Assembly (NCBI GenBank): GCA_002914845.1
Contig: JXTC01000113.1
Location: 587,126-651,125 of the forward strand
Direction: 5' to 3'
Length of the DNA: 64,000 nt
Source: Trema orientale
Taxonomy: Eukaryota; Streptophyta; Magnoliopsida; Rosales; Cannabaceae
Part shown: one piece after another, positions 36,822-46,980 of the stretch
How the letters are laid out: every line of letters begins with the position of its first letter
Position numbering within the stretch: position 1 is the stretch's first letter
Notes under the pieces: generated by a model
The model's database searches: none
Told to the model about the DNA's origin: nothing
The model's input: only the letters and a program-made list of their open reading frames with translations
Made by a program: the position numbers and the translations under genes

Positions 36822-39800
36822 TTAATCAAAAAGTTCCCAGTGGGCTGTTGTAGTACTGGTCGGAGGAGGATCAAAGGTCTCCCACTTAGTCGTCACAACG
36901 ACAGACTTTAGTCTTGCGTTTGATAGCTTAAGCACATCAAGAGTTTCAACGCACTTCTGCACCCTCTTACCCTGCACAATCCACTCTTAAAAGTCAGCTT
37001 TATTTAAGATTACCAAATTGCATTTTGGTGCACCAATTAAAGAGACCACAATGAGAAAGAAATAGAAGAACAAGATTGGGACGTAATTTTTACTTGTAGA
37101 AACCGATTGTTTAATTGTTAAATTTTTACAATACAATCTCTCTTTTGACACTGAGATTGGGTTGGTTTTTTCAGGATATTCGTTTGTTGTACCCTGAGAT
37201 TGATAAGAATATTTTCTATATTGGCAGGTCATATAGGGTATAGAATGGCTAAGTATAGTGACAGAGTCAGAAAATTTTTTTCAGGGGGCTTATACTAAAA
37301 TTTTTTTGGCTAATTTTGAAATATATTAATCAACATAAACTAATATAAATTTAAATAGAGTATTTAAAGTGAGTCCAAAGAAAAATTATCCAAAATGAAG
37401 GCAAATTTTTTAATTTTAAAATAATATAAGTAAAGTTCAAATTTTTTTCTAAAAAATTAATGGGTCATATTAGGAGCATTTTGTTTTATAAAAGGGAAAA
37501 AACTATAATTATAAAAATTCAGAGGGGCAAATAAAAGATAAAATTAAAATTTGTAGAAAGACTCAAAGTAAAAATCATAATTTTCAAAAAAATGAGGGGA
37601 CCACCACCTGAGCCTTAACGTGCTCCGTCTTTGGCTAAGTGGGTGAATTCTTGTGATTGTATTTGGGTTTAGGAGGTCACTCCGTGACTGAAGGAGGAAG
37701 TTTGTAGTGACTATAAATCCTTTTGTGGTTAATGAAGATGTTTTTCTTAAAAGAAAAAAAAAAAAGAAAAAAGATTGGGACATAATATAATTTAGAAGCT
37801 GCAAGATAAATACCTGCAAATTCTTTTGTGCAGAAGCATTTCCTTCAGTTGGAATACTATCTAGCTTTATTGCTTGTCTCATCAGCATCTCAATTAATGT
37901 GGTGATTTGAACTTCAGAAACCTTGATACCATTCGAGATTGATTTTTCGATCACAGAGATCTATTCAAAAATGAAAAGTTATGTAATTTTGGAGTATAAT
38001 TGTTAAATAATTTAACTATAATACACACAAAAAGACAAAACTTAATGCCAGATTCTCATTTACATTTAAAAAAAAAAAGCAACTAATCCTACAACCAAAT
38101 GAATGTCAACCTAACCTAAATGACTATATTTAGCAGTATCTCCCCCTAACTCAACATATTTATAATAATAGCATTAACAACCTTGCTACTTTAAATTAAT
38201 GTGCGAGTGTCATAGTATTTTTTTTTTTTCAATAAGATACCTATTTTATCTCTCATCTCTCGTGAGACTCGAACCATGACTCAACCCTCATACTCATACA
38301 CACTCTATGTGTTCCATCCTCTTGTCACATGCTAATTGATCTAACCCCAATTGGTAATTTGTGAGTGTCATATTATCGAGACCAGTAAAAGTGTTCACAA
38401 CAACCATTAATAACGTCACATGCACTGCTGCTTAATATAATATTTATACATATTCGTTTTGATATTAATTAGCAGTGGTCCTAATTGCCGAGGACACTCA
38501 GAACTGTACTAATCAGAAATCTACCATCATAAGCAAGCTACCCATTTCTCTCTCCAGAATAACATTTAGTGAACAAGCAACTACACTGGCCCACAACGCA
38601 ATCACATTCACACTCTCAGTGATAGCAAACTCCATTAAAGGAGTGCCAGCCATGGCAACAAAGTGGTTAGGGAACCTCCTGGACCTCAGTTAAACTAAAA
38701 GCCCAATTAGAATTACCCCACGAAAAACTCCAACTTGACGGCGAAAATCTATGTCTGTACAACTGTAATGAAATCTATAATTATGCCAGCATCACTGCCA
38801 GCTGTCTCCCCAACTAATATGACCCACAAAAAACTCTTAACCATACTTTTTGACTCAATCATTAGTCAACACATCCGACGGCTGACACTAATTCGAACCC
38901 ACTTTTTGCAGTTTAACAACGTGGGCTTCGTGGCCCGTATCATGTTCATTCCTTCCTTCCTATGAATAAAAGTATCGGCTAATAGGAAAATGTTATGCCC
39001 CAATGGTAATCACCGTTCCTTTTTTCCATATAGGAAGTTATTAAGTAAAAGTTATGCAAGTCTATGTATCATAAGTCAAAGGAAAAAGGTAACGCTTGAA
39101 TAGTGATGAGTTAAAAACTAACTATTATAAGCAACATTTCTTATGTTGGAAGAGAATTTTGGCAAATTATTTGATTAATGTGATATTCTATAATTAGTAT
39201 TTAATGTATGTTTTTTCACTCAAATTTATTAATCTTTGTCATCTAAACAGCCACATGATACGGTGTATCACGACTCATGATGAAATACTACTCATAGCAA
39301 TTTAGGGTTCTGATTACCTGCTCCGCATACTTGTCGACCTCCATGGAGACGTCGGAGATGGCGCGGTGGGCGGTTTGGATCCTGGCATTTTTGCGCATCT
39401 CGATGAATCGCCTCTGGATGCTCGATGGGTCCTCGATTAGGATGACTTTTGATCGGTCTTTGACTCCGCACGTGTCCAAGTATTCCCCATTTTCTCGCTC
39501 TTTTCCTCTAAATATTAGCTTCTGCTCACCTGGCTGTAACCCAGTCTCCGCCGTCAGAAGCTTCTTCACCTCACCTGCCAGGTCAACTTTACTCATTAGC
39601 TCATTTTACGCTTTTACCCCTCATTATACATTACCCCCCACATCCACATTCCATACTTTAATAGAAGTTAGTTTCGTCATTCAATGTGAACATCACTACT
39701 AATAATCAACATTCGAACGTGAACTTCCATCCATAAAAACCTGTTTGGTCACCAAGAAAGTGTAGGAAATAAAATTGTACGGAAACCATGCATGAAGATT

Positions 39801-40192
39801 GAACCACTAAAACAAGAGCACTCAAATTTTATAAAATTTGATCGGCAACCAAACGTGAAAAAAAAAAAAAAGGAAAAAACACATGATAACAAAACACAGT
39901 ATTACATGAAAACATCCATATATAGATCGAAGCAAACATTACCGAATGTAGCTTGAGAGTTGACCGAGATCTCGTACCGGAGCGCACCGAAAGCGATTCG
40001 GAGCCGAAAATTCGGGACGGCAGCCGAAATATCGGGTGTCCCGACTCTTTTCTGGACCAACATTCCTCCAGGTCTCATTTCCCACTCGACTTCCTCGTCC
40101 CTCGACGCGGAAGACGACGTCGTATTATTGGAGTTCTCGCTCATTCCACCGTGCGCGCCATTATTCGACTTGATCATCATTCTCTTCATCAT
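36822..40192 (-). CDS. BAG family molecular chaperone regulator (BAG1-4 type, 4 exons, 267 residues)
   Basis: Coding exons on the minus strand: 40192-39943, 39574-39318, 37960-37814, 36971-36822. All introns are GT-AG and the phases agree (804 nt). Residues 1-60 are polar with an MLVQKR segment. A ubiquitin-like domain spans about 61-134 (NFRLRIAFGALRYEISV, then EVKKLL, QKLIFRGKERENGEYL and KVILIEDP). A BAG domain of helices follows from about 140 to 245, including DKYAEQ and VETLDVLK; it binds the Hsp70 nucleotide-binding domain. The C-terminus (TTKWETFDPPP) is typical of plant BAG1-4. The length matches those homologues. They act in the cytosol as Hsp70 nucleotide-exchange co-chaperones in stress and cell-death control. 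Introns 2 and 3 are enlarged by transposon insertions. I cannot tell which of BAG1 to BAG4 it corresponds to. Confidence 0.92.
37088..37770 (+). mobile_element. Poly(A)-tailed retroposed insertion in BAG intron 3
   Basis: Flanked by AAGATTGGGACGTAAT (37072-37087) and AAGATTGGGACATAAT (37771-37786), a 16-bp direct repeat with one mismatch, and ending in an A-rich tail at about 37749-37770. This is the signature of LINE-mediated retroposition. Inside it, about 37250-37632 shows ends like the plant repeat GTGACAGAGTCAG..GTGCTCCGTC, possibly a further nested element. No intact coding frame. Confidence 0.7.
38219..38360 (-). mobile_element. SINE in BAG intron 2
   Basis: Flanked by GCGAGTGTCATAGTAT (38203-38218) and GTGAGTGTCATATTAT (38361-38376), two mismatches in 16. 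Read on the minus strand it ends in a poly-A (T-run at 38219-38229 on the plus strand) and carries a B-box GGTTCGAGTCTC. It has the same orientation as the host gene. Confidence 0.75.
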
Positions 40193-40361
40193 TGTAATTA
40201 TTTTTATTGTTATTCAACTTTCTGATTGTGCTTACGAAAATATTTTCTCGAGAAAATGAGAGGGAAAATAAAAATCTGGGTCAGCTCGTGGAAAAGATAT
40301 TAGTATAATAATGGGATATAAATTTTCTGCCGACACAAACAGGAGTGTAGTGGCTTCGGGC

Positions 40362-40373
40362 ATTATATATAAT
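40362..40373 (-). promoter_or_regulatory. TATA box of the BAG gene
   Basis: ATTATATATAATG, about 170 bp upstream of the BAG ATG, implies a leader of roughly 140 bases. Confidence 0.5.
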
Positions 40374-40447
40374 GAGGGGCGAGAGTGGTCATAGTAAAAA
40401 AACACGTATTTGGAGATAGTAAAATCACGGACCAATCAGAGGCCTGC

Positions 40448-40453
40448 CACGTG
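40448..40453. promoter_or_regulatory. G-box / ABRE-like element upstream of BAG
   Basis: CACGTG within GCCACGTGTTGG, about 75 bp upstream of the TATA box. Such elements bind bZIP/bHLH factors in abscisic-acid, light and stress responses, which would suit a stress co-chaperone; function here is inference. Confidence 0.45.
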
Positions 40454-40705
40454 TTGGATGCTGTCCCGTTGTTGTGGAGTAACAGCTAAGCAGTGAGAGA
40501 GAGTTTGCCGACAGTCCGTGGAAACAGCCGGGGGAAATGATAGCTAATGTATTCTCCTTTAACCGCTACTCGACTGACACGTAGAGAGGTCCTATTGGGC
40601 TGTCACGGTTCGCAACGTTGTCATATGTTTCGTTTTAGTTTTAGTTTTAGTTAGTTGGGACCCACTGCTGATGTGTATATTAGAATATATGTGAAGTGGG
40701 ATTAA

Positions 40706-41087
40706 GGCTATGTTTGGTAGGAGGGATTTTTGAAGGGATGGAGAGGGGTGGAGAGAGAGGGATAAAGGGAGAGTTCCAATCTTGTGTTTGGTAGGAAGGA
40801 GAGAAGGAGAGAGAGGAAAGGTAGAGGGAGAGAATCTCCCTCCAAATCTACAAAAATTCATCCTCCCAAATTAGAAGGATTGGAGAAAATTAAAAAAAAA
40901 AACATGAATTGACAAATTTACCCATCAAGTCAATTAATTTTAAAAAGATAAAATAGATAATATAGTAATTTTACAAATAAATATTCTACATCCTTCTTAC
41001 TCTACATCCTTTCTACCAAACAATTGAAGGAATTATTATTCTCCTCTCCATCTTTCCTACTCTTCTTCCCTCCTACCAAACAGAGCC
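40706..41087. mobile_element. Tourist-like (PIF/Harbinger) MITE, 382 bp
   Basis: Left end GGCTATGTTTGGTAGGAGGG and right end CCCTCCTACCAAACAGAGCC are inverted repeats with one mismatch in 20. The flanking 3-bp duplication is TAA (40703-40705 and 41088-41090). Purine-rich left arm, pyrimidine-rich right arm, no coding capacity. It lies a few hundred bp upstream of the BAG promoter. Confidence 0.88.
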
Positions 41088-41691
41088 TAAGTGCTTGGAC
41101 GATTACAAAGATAAGGTCGTGATAACCGTTAGATTAATTTAAAAGCCGTTGAATTGAACGGTGAAGGGTGTTCTATCTTTTTCAGAGGAAGGGGATAAGA
41201 TTTGTTGCTTAGGGTTGTAATGTTGTTGTTACTTGTATAGGAATGAATAATTAAGGGTTAACAAATAGTTGTAGTGTGGTGTAATCAAAAGTGATTAACT
41301 CTTCGACTTTTTCGTTTGGTGCTTCATCACAAGAAATAAATGTGTTGACTAGAAAAATGAGTTCTCTTGAGCTGGTTGCTTTGATTAACGATAAGAAATT
41401 ACTGAAAAATGTTATTATATATATGTGGTTAATTAGTCAAATATTTCCTTAAGCGAGTAATAAGTCAAACTGTGTACGTCACAAACTTAGTTTGGTAAAT
41501 AACCACATCAATCTCCAATAATCATACTCTAGTCGAGAAGTCGCCGTAAAACGTATTATGTAAATGTAAGTATATAACTTATTAACTAATTAAATAGACA
41601 CTTTAAACTTTTAAGGTTTATAATTATTTCTTTTACAATTGGTGTCATCTTTAAATGATGGGGGCATATGTGTGTATATATATATATATAT

Positions 41692-42015
41692 GGGGCATAA
41701 TCCAATACCTATTTTTTTTAACCTATCTATATTTATTTTTTTTAGCTGTTGAATTATTGTATAATAGCTACTATAATCCAAAATATTTTTTTCTTAACCT
41801 ATCTATAAGTATATTTTTTAGTCGTTGGATCATTATATAATGGCTACCATGATTTGAGAATTTTAAAAAATAATATAATAATAATAAATATATATTATTT
41901 AATGCTCTTTTCTTCTCTCTTTATCTTTTATTGTAAAAAAACGTGCGTGATGAATTTTAATTTAGCAAAATAATATCTATAAATAGGTGAAAAAAAACCA
42001 TATTGAATTAGTGCC
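41692..42015. mobile_element. MITE of a local family, copy X (324 bp)
   Basis: Left end GGGGCATAATCCAATACC then TATTTTTTTTAACCTAT; right end is the inverted CACCTATTTATAG.., CAATATGG.. and GGGCACTAATTC. Internal AGCTGTTGAATTATTGTATAATAGCTACTAT-type blocks occur twice. Related copies at about 43204-43420 and 46750-46980 share the AACCTAT/ACCTAT tract, the TTTTTTTAGCCGTTGGATC motif and similar ends. Target duplication falls in TA repeats and cannot be resolved. Confidence 0.55.
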
Positions 42016-42273
42016 CTATACACTAATAGTTAGATTTTTTTTTTCTCTCTTTCAGTTTTTAGATGTAGTCATATTTGGGCACAAATCCTGTTACATGATT
42101 TAGGCAACACCGAATAAATCGGTCCAATATGTCATAGATACATATTCAACAAATGCGTCTTATATCCTGCTAAATCTTGTAATGGAATTGGTCTTCGAAA
42201 CTACATCCTATCTACCCCAATATGAAGATCTAATTAATCACTCTTGGGCATTTCACTTCTTCGCTAAAAATAA

Positions 42274-42997
42274 GGCTTTTTATTACCAAAACCCTCTGAA
42301 CTCATAATAATTTAGTAAAATAACCATGAACTCAATTTTTTAGAGCAAAACCTTCTGAACTCAGAACAATTTAATATAATTGATCTTGAACTTAGTTTTT
42401 TAGAGCAAAAGCCCTTGAAGTCCTCTAATATTAGTTTTGTTAGAAAAAAAATGTTTATATTAGTTTTTTTTTACTGTTAAGTCCTTATTATCTTATTTAT
42501 GACTTTTAGATCTTCAATATTATTTTTTTTATTTCACGTTAATCCTTTTTAATATTAAAAATATTTTATTCCAAAAAAAATCAAACAAGAAAAAATTATA
42601 ATTGGATAAGTTGTCAATCAGCAATGATAAAATCGAAAATAAAGATAAATTATTATTTAAAAAGTAAAAAAAAAGAATTGGAGAAAATAAAAAATAAAAA
42701 TAAAATTAAAAAATAATATTAAGGACCTAAAAGCCATAAATAAGAGAATAATGACATAACAATATAAAAAACTAACATAAATACTCCTTTTTTTCTAACA
42801 AAACTAATATTAGGGAACTTCAGGAGGGTTTGTTCTAATATTGAGGGACTTCAGTAGGTTTTGTTCCAAAAATTTGAGTTCAAGGTTAATTTTATTTAAT
42901 TATTCCGAGTTTAGGGAATTTTGCTCTAAAAAATTGAGTTCAGAATTAATTTTACTAAATTATTATGAATTCAGGCGGTTTTGGTAATAAAAAACCC
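42274..42997. mobile_element. Long-TIR foldback element, probably Mutator-type (724 bp)
   Basis: Arms of about 270-290 bp (42274-42545 and 42700-42997) are imperfect reverse complements; the ends read GGCTTTTTATTACCAAAACC and, inverted, GGGTTTTTTATTACCAAAACC. Flanking TAAAAATAA and TAAAAAAAT are a plausible decayed 9-bp duplication. Each arm contains repeated AGAGCAAAACC-TTCTGAACTCA units. No coding capacity. Confidence 0.75.
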
Positions 42998-43203
42998 TAA
43001 AAAAATCATGTACTAATTACAATACAAAAAGTCAAATTTGGATTTTCTTTCTAATTTTCTTCGGTATTAGTGATTGAACATAAATTTATCCTACATAAAC
43101 ACTAGAGAACTAAACCAAATGAATATAAACATAAAAAAATTGTCACAGAATAAAATAAATTGCGATAACTATTATACATTCATATATATATTATATATAT
43201 ATA

Positions 43204-43420
43204 TTTTTACCTATACATAGGTATCAATTTGGCCAATGAAAAATTTTTTTGTACATTTTTTTATTATAAAAAATAGGAGAAAGAAATAGCATTAATAATG
43301 CACGTCTTTTTATGTACTTGATTATAGCCGTTAGATCACTATTAGATGATGATCCAATGGCTAAAAAAAAAATACCTACACATAAGTAAAAGAAAAACAT
43401 ACCTACTGGATTGGCAACCT
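43204..43420. mobile_element. MITE of the same local family, copy Y
   Basis: Carries TTATAGCCGTTAGATCACT and GATCCAATGGCT on opposite strands, the AAGTAAAAGAAAAACATACC tract, and the end ACTGGATTGGCAACCT. It resembles copies X and Z but the left end is poorly defined. Confidence 0.4.
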
Positions 43421-43476
43421 ATATATATATGTATATTAATCTACTTAGATGCGCAGTACTTTATATATTTTTTTTT

Positions 43477-43628
43477 GGAGACGGCTATAGTAGGGGCGCC
43501 CCTACGTAAGGCCCCTGTTTATACACCGTTTGATGGGAATCTGTGGGGAATCTGTTTATACACAGATTCCCATCAAACGGTGTATAAACAGGGCCTTACG
43601 TAGGGACGCCCCTACTGTAGACGCGTCC
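43477..43628. mobile_element. Foldback MITE, copy 2 (152 bp, opposite orientation to copy 1)
   Basis: GGAGACGGCTATAG..CTGTAGACGCGTCC with arms that are nearly perfect reverse complements (GTAGGGGCGCCCCTACGTAA on the left). It is close to identical to copy 1 read in reverse. The flanks are T-rich on both sides and I could not confirm a 9-bp duplication. Confidence 0.85.
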
Positions 43629-43651
43629 TTTTTGAAGGCAGCTATAGTATT

Positions 43652-43652
43652 N
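43652..43652. other. Ambiguous base (N)
   Basis: A single N within GCTATAGTATTNAGGAC. The bases just before it (GGCAGCTATAGTA) resemble the terminus of the adjacent foldback MITE (GGCGGCTATAGTAGGG), so a repeat-induced assembly join is possible. Confidence 0.95.
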
Positions 43653-44127
43653 AGGACAGATGGTTTAAGTCCTGCTAATGATATCCACTTTCATGTTAAC
43701 TAACTCCTTCCCATGCAAAACTGTGATGATGAATTGGAAAACGAAAAATGGAAGTGAAAAAGGAAATGGATTAGCTATACAGATCAATATTTACCCCTTT
43801 TTTTTTATCTTTTAAATCCGTTCTAAATGCCTTCTATGTACTTCTATTATCTAGGACGTGATAAAGAACTAGATCAAAGTCATTCTTAACGAATTCATAA
43901 TAAATGGCCCCATTTGTTTTCTTTAGGTATCCCAATTCCCAACCGAAGGTTTTCAACCACCGATTTGGCAAAACAATATCATCAAAATACAATAAAGTCA
44001 ATCTTAGTGATATTGTATACTCTAAAATCAATAAAATAATACATTAAAAAAAAAAAACTAATGCCATTCTTTGTTCTTGAATAATTTGGAAACTTTTCTC
44101 CACCGTTTTCAGCAACAGTATTAATGT

Positions 44128-44299
44128 GGGCGCGTCTACAGTAGGGGCGCCCCTATGTATGGCCATGTCTATTCACCGTTGGATGGGAATCTGTATATAA
44201 ATAGATTCTCCATAGATTCCCATTATTCCTCACAGATTTCCATCCAACGATAATTAAGGCATGACCCTACGTAAGGACGCCCCTACCGTAGCCATCCCC
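44128..44299. mobile_element. Foldback MITE, copy 3 (172 bp, more diverged)
   Basis: GGGCGCGTCTACAG at the left and CCCCTACCGTAGCCATCCCC at the right, with a related but less perfect hairpin. Flanked by TATTAATGT (44119-44127) and TATTGATGT (44300-44308), a 9-bp duplication with one mismatch. Confidence 0.8.
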
Positions 44300-46749
44300 T
44301 ATTGATGTAATGGAACATGATCAAATCATGCCAGGTACAGCACAGGGCCCTCCTGATGATCATAACGTGTCATGGAGAGAAAAACTTCCTAATTGAATGA
44401 AAGGATGAGGCAAACATATCAACGTTCGACCGGACATGCTTTTTCAGGCCCCAAAAATTGAAGAATATATGAACAGAAAGAGGGCCACAATCAAAAATGG
44501 CAAATGCATTTTCATGCATTATTATTGCATATTTGTCCCAATAAGAATTGTGTGGTTCAGAAAAATGCTATACTGTTGTACCAAAATTACTTTCTTCTTG
44601 TTTTAGTATTGATGAGGAAGATATATATAAATGTGTTTTCATGCACTCATTGTATTTTTTTTTTTTTTGATATAATAGATATATATATATATTGAGTCAT
44701 AGTAATATATACCCTTCATAATAAAATATATCTATAAGGTATCTCTTATCCCATAGGATAATGTGTGTAATTACACAATCTATTAAATATACTTTCAATT
44801 TATTTCTCCACAAATATTGCTCTTTGTATTGTATCAATTAATACTCAGAGAAAAATAATAATAATAGAACAATATATTGTAATATAGAACAATAAAATAA
44901 AAAACATAATAGAGTATAATATAATTTGGTGAATAAATAAACAACTAAAAACTATATCAAAAAATTATCTAAACATATTTGAAAAACTAATAATAATAAG
45001 CAATTGCAATAATATTTAAGCTCAATTACTCTTTTTTGGAGTCCACATAAAAATTACTGATATTTAGCAAAGTTATTTCCTCTGCATAGGCTATTTTTTT
45101 TTAGAGATGCGCCATATTCTTAAATGGACGTGATATTTAGACTTGTATTTCTGGTACATCTCAATATATATATATATAGCTTAGCCGCTATTGATACATA
45201 TTGCATTTCCCCCCCTTTTATCTTGAGGAAAGTAAATTGTTACCAGCCGTGCCCACTCATATTAATGCGAAAATAGAGAAGGAAAATAAGTCTTCAAATT
45301 CAGGTATAGATAATAAGGCTAGTGTCAATTATCAAGATGGAAGCGTGACTCCGTGTGACGATTAGATTAATTTGTTTATTTTTATATGTTTAGTTTTGTT
45401 AAGTCGTCTGAATTCACCAATATATGTGGTTGGTTTTCTCAGTCATAAATTAATAATCTCGGAACTAGGGAAAATTATCATAAAATAACAATATTTGTAA
45501 ATTACGGAAATAGTTGCATTTTTGGAAGTGTCAAATTCAACGGAATATTACATTTTCTTAATCAATTATTTCCCTAGATTTTTAACCCCGGAAAATCTAT
45601 CCCTACCCGATAAGCTAAGTTACTGGGGAAACCTAAAAGAAACAATAAAATTGTTGTTAGTCGAAATAATATAAAAACTAAAACTTAATTTTTGTTTTGA
45701 TAATTTCAAAAAATTTTTTTTTTGATTTTTCTTTAAAAAGTTTTATTTCAGTTAGATTTTGGATTTACTTTTATTTTGATACTATACTTTTCTTACCATT
45801 TTCATCATTCTAGCTAGGGAATAAATTTGACAGTAATTAAAGATCTAGGAAAATATTTGATAAAGTCGCAATCTTAATGAGTTAATGTGACAAAACACAA
45901 AAATTTCATCAAAAATATTAACAAAATATACAAGCTCATTTTAATTATGATACCTACCCAACTTAACTATAGTTATTATATTTGTGGACAAAGTATTAAT
46001 TGTCAATCATGAACATTTTTGATTAAATATTATATACCTAGCTAGTTATTATCTTAGTTTTTTTTTTTCTTTTTTGTTTAAACTAGTTATTATCTTAGTT
46101 ATCAGAAAGATAAAACAACTATGTCTTCCCTTGTATTTGGACAAATTGAGTAAATATCTATTGTGGTCTTGTCGTTTATATGTGTACGTAATTAATTATC
46201 TCAGAACGGATAATAATGACCCTCGTTGCGTTGATCAAATACGTTGAGTTTGGATATTGATCTTCTAATTGAGGTTTAGCAAAGTTGTTGAAGGTTTGTG
46301 GTTAGGTGGAAATTGAGGCTAGAATATATTATGTGACCAAAATGGTAGTCACATTCATATATAGCTAGCTAGCAATCGATCGACAAGAAAGCACACGCAG
46401 TGGGGTACATAGGACCAATATTAAGACTCGTCCGCGAGCCTAGGATGCCTTGTACATCATATATAATAGGCACAACATGAAATTAATGCAATTCCAACCC
46501 CAAAAGATAAAAACAACCAATATGGAAATAATGCAAACATGATATAATCCTACATGAACATGCACCACAGGTGGCAAATACTTCATGACATGACACAATA
46601 AATTATGACAACAAAAGCTGCAGCTAAGAAAACTCCGAAACAGCTCAAAAAGTGTTGTTGGTTTTTATAGTGACGCGTTGAGCGTCTTATTCTCAACAGT
46701 AGTGTTTGGTGTCCTAGTTAAAACGTGATCTTTGAACAAATATATATAT
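44300..46749. other. Gene-free AT-rich interval
   Basis: Long AT tracts and microsatellites (for example TATATATATATA near 44680 and near 45170). No supported gene, RNA gene or bounded repeat. Confidence 0.5.
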
Positions 46750-46980
46750 GGTCATCGTGTATTTTTTTTTTCCTTATCTATATTATTATTTTATTTAATC
46801 AAAATTTATTAGACACGTCTTTTCACAATAAAAATGATTCAATAAAGAAAGAAAAATATTAAATAATATATTTTTTTTTTTCAGCTACTCAAATTATGTT
46901 AACAGTTAGATAATCTATCTAACGGCTAAAAAAAAATATTTATAAATAGGTAAAAAAAAATGCCTATTGAATTAAGAACC
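46750..46980. mobile_element. MITE of the same local family, copy Z
   Basis: The right part, read on the minus strand, starts AGGTTCTTAATTCAATAGGC, then a T-run with ACCTATTTATAA, then TTTTAGCCGTTAGATAG, matching copies X and Y in order. The left end is uncertain. Confidence 0.45.

Noticed and set aside
39953..40259. Plus-strand ORFs of 90-99 codons
   Set aside because: Antisense to BAG exon 1.
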